From contig NZ_JAINVH010000013.1 in NCBI RefSeq assembly GCF_020400825.1, positions 1-64,000 on the forward strand: 64,000 nt of DNA. Reading direction: 5' to 3'. A program made the translations under genes and the position numbers. Source of the DNA: Streptomyces sp. HPF1205. Its GTDB lineage: Bacteria > Actinomycetota > Actinomycetes > Streptomycetales > Streptomycetaceae. Of this stretch, positions 58,876-64,000 are shown in pieces (the first letter of the stretch is position 1; every line of letters starts with the position of its first letter). The notes under the pieces were generated by a model that saw only the letters and a program-made list of their open reading frames with translations, was not told the DNA's origin and searched no databases.

Positions 58876-60453
58876 TCAGGGCATCGCGTGGACGTGCCCT
58901 CCCACGCCGCCTGACCAGGTGTTCCCCGCGGCGGCGTCCCAGTTGGTGGACCAGGTCATCGCCCCGCGGATCGTGGGCCACTTGGCCGGCGGGTGGAAGG
59001 ACCCGCAGCCCGTGCCGGCGGCGAGGCAGTCGAGCGCGTCGTCGACCACGGACGGGCTGACATAGCCGGAACCGGCGGCCCTGGTGGAGGCGGGCGTACC
59101 GATGCCGACCTGGGACGGATCGAGGCCCGCCTCGATCGCGGTGCAGGCCAGCGAGGTGATGAAGTCGACCGAGCCCTGGCCGTAGACCCCGCCGTCGCAG
59201 CCGTTCATGGAGCCGCTGTTGTAGTACTGGGTATTGACGACGGTGAGGATGTCCTTGATCTTCAGCGCGGTGGCGAGGTAGTCGCTGCCCGCCGAGAGCA
59301 TGTCGATGGTCTGCGGCGCCATGGTGATGATCAGGCCAGGGCCCGCCTCGGCGCTGAGCGCGCGCAGCGCCTGCGTCATGTAGGTGGGGTCGATGCCGTT
59401 CTCCAGGTCGATGTCGACGCCGTTGAAGCCGTACGTGCGCATCAGTGACCAGACGCTGTCGGCGAAGTTGGCGGCCGAGGCGGAGTCGCGGACCGAGACG
59501 GTGCCGTTCTGGCCGCCGACGGAGATGACGACCTTCTTGCCGGCCGCCTGCTTGGCCGCGATGTCCGCCTTGAACCGGTCGACGCCGTAGTTCAGCGACG
59601 GGTCGAGGGTGAAGGAGACCGCTCCGGGCGTCGTGGTGGCGTCCGCGAAGGCGACGGCGATGATGTCGTACTGGTCCTGCACCTGGGCGATGGTCTGGAC
59701 GGTCGCGCCGTTGTCGAAGTTCTGCCAGTAGCCGGTGACCACGTGCGCGGGCAGGCCGGTGCCCGTCGGCGGGGAGGTCGGCGGAGTGGTGGGGGGAGTG
59801 GTCGGGGGTGTCGTGGGCGGGGTCGTCGGCGGGGTGGTGGGGGGCGTGGTCGGCGGCGTGGTCTGGGTGCCGCCCGGGCCGCTCAGCACCACGTCGTCGG
59901 CGTAGTACGCGGGCTGCGCGTACCAGCCGTGCAGGTAGACCGTGACTGATGTGGTCGAGGCGCCGGTGGTGAAGCTCGTCGTCAACTGGGTGTACGAGGA
60001 GGCGTTCGGGGTCCAGGTGGACGGATCGGCGCCGCCGGTGCCGCTCGCGCCGAGGTAGACGTAGCTGCCCTGGACCCAGGCGCTGAGCGTGTACTGCGCG
60101 TTGGGCCGCACGGCGACCGTCTGCGTGCACTGCGCGTCGTCGCTGCTGGTGGGGGTCGCCTTGAGGGCCGAGCTGCCGGAGTGCACCGGGCCGGCGACCG
60201 CCTGGCCGCTGCCGCCGGTGCAGGTCCAGTTCGACAGGGCGTTCTCGAAGCCGGGGTTGGCCACGAGGTCGGTGGTCGCGGCGCTCGCCGCGCCCGTGGT
60301 GGCCAGGGCCGCGCAGGCGCCGACCACGGCGGCCGCGCTCACCGAGGCGACGGCCCGGCGGACGAGGGCCGCCCGGCGCCGGACGGCCGGTCCCGGCGGT
60401 GCGGGTCTGGAGGGGTTGCGGCTCCCGTGATCAGGGCGCGCTGCACGTTCCAC
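58876..60453 (-). CDS. Secreted GH18 chitinase with carbohydrate-binding domain
   Basis: This 525-residue protein degrades chitin outside the cell. It has a long Arg-rich signal peptide (about 1-58, cleaved near ASAA), an N-terminal beta-sandwich carbohydrate-binding domain (about 60-195: LVANPGFENALSNWTCTGG), a PPTT repeat linker (about 200-230) and a GH18 barrel (about 238-525). The catalytic motif reads NGVDIDLE with the acid Glu351; the first position of DGxDxDxE is Asn, not Asp, in this group. The GTG at 60453 follows AGGAGG by 5 bases. Its promoter carries a DasR-type site. Confidence 0.93.
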   Translation of the reverse strand: MERAARPDHGSRNPSRPAPPGPAVRRRAALVRRAVASVSAAAVVGACAALATTGAASAATTDLVANPGFENALSNWTCTGGSGQAVAGPVHSGSSALKATPTSSDDAQCTQTVAVRPNAQYTLSAWVQGSYVYLGASGTGGADPSTWTPNASSYTQLTTSFTTGASTTSVTVYLHGWYAQPAYYADDVVLSGPGGTQTTPPTTPPTTPPTTPPTTPPTTPPTTPPTSPPTGTGLPAHVVTGYWQNFDNGATVQTIAQVQDQYDIIAVAFADATTTPGAVSFTLDPSLNYGVDRFKADIAAKQAAGKKVVISVGGQNGTVSVRDSASAANFADSVWSLMRTYGFNGVDIDLENGIDPTYMTQALRALSAEAGPGLIITMAPQTIDMLSAGSDYLATALKIKDILTVVNTQYYNSGSMNGCDGGVYGQGSVDFITSLACTAIEAGLDPSQVGIGTPASTRAAGSGYVSPSVVDDALDCLAAGTGCGSFHPPAKWPTIRGAMTWSTNWDAAAGNTWSGGVGGHVHAMP

Positions 60454-60494
60454 GACTGCCTCCTGGGGGCAAGGAGTTGGGAGGTGGTGCGACG

Positions 60495-60554
60495 GATGGT
60501 GCGACGGTTGGTGCGAGGCATGGCGAGAGGGATGGCGCGAGGGATGGCGCGACG
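60495..60554. repeat. Five 12-bp tandem repeats in the chitinase leader
   Basis: GATGGTGCGACG-like units begin at 60495, 60507, 60519, 60531 and 60543. They lie between the start codon and the promoter of the chitinase gene, so they would be transcribed as part of its untranslated leader. Confidence 0.8.
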
Positions 60555-60567
60555 GGGCGCTGCGAGA

Positions 60568-60596
60568 AAGTTGGTCCAGACCAATGGGGTTGTCAA
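60568..60596 (-). promoter_or_regulatory. Chitinase promoter with DasR-type (dre) element
   Basis: On the minus strand -35 TTGACA (60591-60596) and -10 CAACTT (60568-60573) are 17 bases apart. TTGGTC-CA-GACCAA (60571-60584), an exact inverted repeat, occupies the -10 and spacer. It matches the TGGTCTAGACCA core of DasR sites, and resembles the TGGTCCAGACC direct repeat of streptomycete chitinase promoters. Repression by DasR until N-acetylglucosamine signals arrive is inferred. Confidence 0.8.
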
Positions 60597-60742
60597 TACC
60601 CCGCGCGGACACCGGCCGTTCAGATTCCGATGCGCGACTTTCCGCGCCCGGGCCGCTACACATCGATAAGCTGACGAGCGCGAATCGCCAGGTGGACGCG
60701 GATCACCCGGTGAACGGCGAGCGGATAAGGGGAGGTTGACGG

Positions 60743-61594
60743 ATGCCGGGTGTCATCACGGTCACCGCGGACGACCTCGCGCTGCCCCTGGAGGAACAGG
60801 TGCTGCGCACCTCGGCCGCGCTCGACGCCCACGGGCACCTCGTGGCCCTCGCCCCCGCCGAGGCCACCGACCCCGCCCGCCGCCGGATGCACACCGTGCG
60901 TTCGGCGCTGGAGGCCGACCGGATCGCCATCGTGCCCGTCGCGCTGCCGCCGCTGGCCCGCACGCTGCTGGCCGAGCAGGTGCGGCAGCTCACCGGAACC
61001 GACCTCGGGCCCGGTGTCCTCGCGGGCGCCGCGCGCCTGCTGACGTACTACCTCCACTCCGGCGCGCTGCTCGGCTCGGTCGCCAAGCTCGACCGGGTGC
61101 CGGTCGGCGTCGGCACGCACGTCAAGTCCCTGATGCCCGGGCGGCATTTCGCGGTGATGGCGCATCCGGAGCCGTACCTCGCCGAGGCCGACGCGGACAA
61201 GGTGCCGCCCGGGCCCGGCTACCAGACGCAGCTCGCCGTGGCCGGCCAGGGCCTGGACACCGGCTGGATCACCGGCCCGCTCGCCACCGCCTGGCGCACC
61301 AACCACGTCCGCGAGCTGCCGCAGCCGCCCGACGCGGCCCGCTGGTGGGGGACGTCGCGACTGGCCGAGTTCACCGCCTACATCGCCGACGTCGGCATGC
61401 TCTACCAGCTCGTCACCTCGGTACGGCGCGACACCTGCACCTGGTGCGGGCTCGAAGTCATCGGCGACCAGTGCTTGTTCTGCGCGACCCGGCTGGGGGA
61501 TCGTACGAACGCGTCGGCGCGCGGCGGCGCGACCCCGGCCGAGCGCGCGGTCGAGGCGCCGCGCCGCCCCCAACTCGAACCCCACAAGCGATAG
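60743..61594 (+). CDS. Unknown protein with C-terminal zinc-ribbon, upstream of pilus genes
   Basis: This 283-residue protein shows a regular alpha/beta body without membrane segments and ends with two CxxC pairs (CTWCG and CLFC, about 233-249) like a zinc ribbon. I recognise no catalytic residue. The ATG follows AAGGGGAGG, a strong ribosome-binding site. It is divergent from the chitinase gene and 12 bases ahead of the CpaB-like gene, so it probably belongs to the pilus operon. Confidence 0.78.
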   Translation: MPGVITVTADDLALPLEEQVLRTSAALDAHGHLVALAPAEATDPARRRMHTVRSALEADRIAIVPVALPPLARTLLAEQVRQLTGTDLGPGVLAGAARLLTYYLHSGALLGSVAKLDRVPVGVGTHVKSLMPGRHFAVMAHPEPYLAEADADKVPPGPGYQTQLAVAGQGLDTGWITGPLATAWRTNHVRELPQPPDAARWWGTSRLAEFTAYIADVGMLYQLVTSVRRDTCTWCGLEVIGDQCLFCATRLGDRTNASARGGATPAERAVEAPRRPQLEPHKR

Positions 61595-61606
61595 GTCCGC
61601 CCGCAC

Positions 61607-62329
61607 ATGAACTCACGTCAGCGCCGTGGTGTCGTCCTCCTGGTGGTCTCCGTGCTGTGCGCGGCGGCCGCCTTCGCCGGGGTGGTCGCCGTCGTCAGTG
61701 ACGCGCGGTCGCAGGTCGGGCAGAAGGTCACCGCGTACGAACTGTCCGCGGACGTGCCCGCGTACAGCCGGCTCGACAGTTCCGACGTGCACCGGATATC
61801 CGTGCCCAAGCGGTGGCTGCCGGACACGGCCGTACGCGACCTGGACACGCTCCAGGACAAGATCGCCGCCGTGCCGCTGAAGAAGGGCTCGCTGCTGCAG
61901 TCCGACATGGTCGCCGACCGGCCCGAACTCAAGCCCGGGCAGATGGAGATCGCCATCATGATCGACGCGGAGACCGGCGTGGCGGGCAAGATCACCCCGG
62001 GGGCGCGGGTGAACATCTTCGCGACCTTCGAGCCGCGCAAGGACACCGACCCCGAGATCTCGAAGATCATCGTGGCCGACGCCCAGGTGCTGGACGTGGG
62101 TCAGATCAAGGCGTTCGACAAGAGCGAGGACGCGCAGCGCGTCTCCACCCAGGGCGTGCCCATCACCTTCGCCCTCAGCGCGCAGGACGCGCAGCGGGTC
62201 GCCTACGCCGAATCCTTCGCCCGGCACGTGAGGCTGGCGCTGGTCGCGCCGGGTGACACCGCGGCTCCACCGCAGGGCTCGCGCTCGTACACCCTCGCCG
62301 GCGACGCGGGACTGGGAGGCCGGCCGTGA
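61607..62329 (+). CDS. CpaB/RcpC-like Flp pilus assembly protein (SAF domain)
   Basis: This 240-residue protein has an N-terminal membrane anchor (about 7-28), then a SAF domain (about 42-105: YELSADVPAYSRLDSSDVHR in parts, and LKKGSLLQSDM) and an extracytoplasmic part with ITPGARVNIFATFEP. CpaB/RcpC proteins sit at the outer face of the Tad pilus machine in other bacteria; here, without outer membrane, it should face the cell wall. The ATG is the only good start. It follows the zinc-ribbon protein by 12 bases. Confidence 0.88.
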   Translation: MNSRQRRGVVLLVVSVLCAAAAFAGVVAVVSDARSQVGQKVTAYELSADVPAYSRLDSSDVHRISVPKRWLPDTAVRDLDTLQDKIAAVPLKKGSLLQSDMVADRPELKPGQMEIAIMIDAETGVAGKITPGARVNIFATFEPRKDTDPEISKIIVADAQVLDVGQIKAFDKSEDAQRVSTQGVPITFALSAQDAQRVAYAESFARHVRLALVAPGDTAAPPQGSRSYTLAGDAGLGGRP

Positions 62330-62399
62330 GGGGCGCGGCGCGGACCGCCGGGGGCGCCGCCTTCCCCAGGACGGCCGGATTCTGCGGGGTGAGGCTCTG

Positions 62400-63971
62400 A
62401 TGGCCGTGCGGGTGCTTGCCGCGACCAGGGACCCGGACGCGGCCCGCGCGCTGAACGGGCTGCTCGGGCAACTGCCCTCGGTCGAACCGGGGCCGGCCGT
62501 CGCGGACTCCGGCTCGCTCGTGGACACCCTCGCCCGCGCCGCCGAGGCGGGCCTGGAGGAGCTGCCCGAGGTCGTGATCGTGCACGACACGATCGGGCCG
62601 ATGCCGGCCCTGGACCTGGTCCGCGACGTCGCGCTGCGGTTCCCCTCGGTCGGCGTCGTCCTGCTCACCGCGGATCCGGGCCCGGCCACGCTGGCCTCGG
62701 CGATGAACGCCGGCGCCCGCGGGGTCATCGGCCTGCCGCTGTCGTACGACGAGCTGGGCGCCCGCGTCGAGGCCGCGGCCACCTGGGCGGCGGGGGTGCG
62801 GCGGCATCTCACGCCCGGCCGGGCCGCGCTGCCCGCGGTCACCGGCGGCACCCTCGTGGCGGTCGCGGGCGCGAAGGGCGGCGTCGGCACGACCGTGACC
62901 GCCGTCCAGCTCGCCCTGGCCGCCCACGCCTCGGGCCGGTCCACCGCGCTGGTCGACCTCGACCTGCAGGGCGGCGACATCGCCTCGTACCTCGACGTGC
63001 AGTTCCGGCGCTCGGTGGCCGACCTCGCGGACATCGCCGACGTGTCGTCCCGCGTCCTGGCCGACGCCATGTACGTCCACGAGTCAGGACCGGCCCTCCT
63101 GCTCGCCCCCGCCGACGGCGAACGCGGCGAGGACGTCACCGACCGCACGGCCCGGCTGGTCCTGGGCGCCCTGCGCCAGCGGTACGAGGTCGTCGTGGTC
63201 GACTGCGGCACCCAGGTGACCAGCGCCAACGCGGTCGCCGTGGAGACCGCCGACGTCGCCCTCCTGGTCAGCACCCCGGACGTGATCGCCGTACGCGCCG
63301 CGAAGCGGATGGTACGGATGTGGGACCGGCTGCAGGTGCGCAAGCCGCAGGACGTGGTGACCGTGGTCAACCGCTGGACCCGCGGCACCGAGATCCAGCC
63401 CTCCCTGGTCGGCCGGATCACCGGCACCAGGACCGCCGCCTGCGTCGTCCCGGCGGGCTTCCGCGAACTGCAGCCCGTCATCGACGCCGGGCGGCTGCAG
63501 GACCTCGACGCGCGCTCGGCCGTCCGCTCCGGCATCTGGGCGCTGGCCGGCGAGATCGGCCTCGTCAGCGGCGCCGCCCTGCCCGCCCCCCGCGGCCGCA
63601 AACGCCGCTCCGACCGCGGCCAGGTCACCCTGGAGACCCTCGGGATGACCCCGGTCATCCTCGTCACCCTGATCCTCGTCTGGCAGGCGGTCCTGGCCGG
63701 CTACACCTTCACCCTCGCGGGCAACGCGGCGGACAAGGCGGCCCGGACGGCCGCCGTGGGGGCGGGGCAGGCGGCCGCCGAGGCGGCGGCGCGCAGCGAC
63801 GTGCCCGGCGCGTGGAAGATGGACGGTCCGCACATCTCCCAGGGCCCGGAGGAGGGCCAGGTCACGGCCGACCTGACCCTGCAAGTGCCCATCCTCTTCC
63901 CCGGCTTCATCGACTTCTGGGTGCCGGTGCACGGCCACGCCACCACCGTCCGGGAGGTGAACGGGCCATGA
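62400..63971 (+). CDS. TadZ/CpaE-like ATPase fused to TadE-like pseudopilin
   Basis: This 523-residue protein has three parts. Residues 1-130 look like a degenerate receiver domain (VVIVHDTIGPMPALDLV; VGVVLLTADP). About 150-390 form a MinD/ParA-like ATPase with deviant Walker A AGAKGGVGTT (Lys159), ALVDLDLQGGDIASYLD and VVVDCGTQVT. From about 405 comes RGQVTLETLGMTPVILVTLI, a TadE-like signal and membrane helix, with a soluble end. CpaE/TadZ positions the Tad pilus machine; TadE-like proteins are exported minor pilins. Both in one chain is unusual. The TGA overlaps the next gene in ATGA. Confidence 0.85.
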   Translation: MAVRVLAATRDPDAARALNGLLGQLPSVEPGPAVADSGSLVDTLARAAEAGLEELPEVVIVHDTIGPMPALDLVRDVALRFPSVGVVLLTADPGPATLASAMNAGARGVIGLPLSYDELGARVEAAATWAAGVRRHLTPGRAALPAVTGGTLVAVAGAKGGVGTTVTAVQLALAAHASGRSTALVDLDLQGGDIASYLDVQFRRSVADLADIADVSSRVLADAMYVHESGPALLLAPADGERGEDVTDRTARLVLGALRQRYEVVVVDCGTQVTSANAVAVETADVALLVSTPDVIAVRAAKRMVRMWDRLQVRKPQDVVTVVNRWTRGTEIQPSLVGRITGTRTAACVVPAGFRELQPVIDAGRLQDLDARSAVRSGIWALAGEIGLVSGAALPAPRGRKRRSDRGQVTLETLGMTPVILVTLILVWQAVLAGYTFTLAGNAADKAARTAAVGAGQAAAEAAARSDVPGAWKMDGPHISQGPEEGQVTADLTLQVPILFPGFIDFWVPVHGHATTVREVNGP

Positions 63972-64000
63972 GGCGCGGCGCCGGCTCACCTCCCGGACGC
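63968..64000 (+). CDS. Start of a further pilus-cluster gene, cut by window end
   Basis: An ATG at 63968 overlaps the preceding stop in ATGA, and the frame is open to the window edge (MRRGAGSPPGR). With 11 codons visible its product cannot be identified; a TadE/TadG-like or TadA-like component would fit the context. Confidence 0.55.
   Translation, partial: MRRGAGSPPGR

Noticed and set aside
1..64000. tRNA, rRNA, insertion sequence or phage genes
   Set aside because: I looked for tRNA T-loops, transposase motifs and integrase motifs on both strands and found none that held up; the island at 29-32 kb has no visible recombinase.

Overview
The window is very GC-rich, uses GTG/TTG starts and 4-base start/stop overlaps freely, and carries many Streptomyces-type families: Mca, MmpB, DUF4307, GTP-dependent PEPCK, a propionyl-CoA carboxylase beta/epsilon pair, class III adenylate cyclase and a Tad-type pilus set. 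From memory, two stretches follow the order of the Streptomyces coelicolor core chromosome: 0.4-13.6 kb (maf, mmpB, pccE, pccB, birA, cya, enoyl-CoA hydratase, GGDEF, hutH) and 32.4-54.4 kb (msrA, metB, ilvA, greA, mca, pckG, alaA). I therefore read it as a Streptomyces (or close Streptomycetaceae) chromosome fragment. No rRNA, tRNA, insertion sequence, phage gene or CRISPR array was seen.

Layout. 0.4-4.8 kb: a carboxylase operon read leftwards (pccB-pccE-mmpB-maf), divergent from birA, whose product biotinylates the carboxylase partner. 5.1-8.9 kb: nucleotide signalling (Cya, GGDEF protein) around an enoyl-CoA hydratase. 9-12 kb: an MmyB-type regulator divergent from two oxidoreductases. 12-16 kb: hutH, a small LAxTG sortase substrate and an L,D-transpeptidase lipoprotein. 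16-20.4 kb: xylose locus (ROK repressor, xylB, divergent xylA). 20.6-28.9 kb: Asp23/Gls24 proteins, PAP2 phosphatase, VOC protein, SDR, GT87-like glycosyltransferase, GPP34 protein and others.

29.4-32.4 kb is an accessory island downstream of msrA, with broken and small genes: a PIN-domain remnant, an XRE regulator, a frameshifted toxin-like gene, DUF6247, a SUKH/SMI1-like protein with a TTA codon, and a gene stopped by one TAG. Two degraded copies of the msrA 3' end punctuate it, as if cassettes had inserted one after another at the end of msrA. 33-38.7 kb: a PadR-controlled ABC exporter and a translationally coupled pair of ATP-grasp ligases, apparently inserted between msrA and metB.

38.9-54.4 kb: metabolism (metB, ilvA, pckG, alaA), a MarR-sigma-membrane protein operon whose frames overlap at each junction, a DrrAB-type exporter under a perfect 18-bp palindrome, greA and mycothiol detoxification (mca). 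54.5-60.5 kb: a KAP-type NTPase fused to a receiver-like domain, a D-amino acid deaminase divergent from ridA, and a secreted GH18 chitinase whose promoter carries a DasR-like site. 60.7 kb to the end: the start of a Tad/Flp pilus cluster, including a TadZ-like ATPase fused to a TadE-like pseudopilin.

Many genes here have a TANNNT-like -10 box ending 6-8 bases before the start codon, so leaderless mRNAs are probably common, and I used this to choose several starts. All functions come from motif recognition by eye; no alignment or database search was run.
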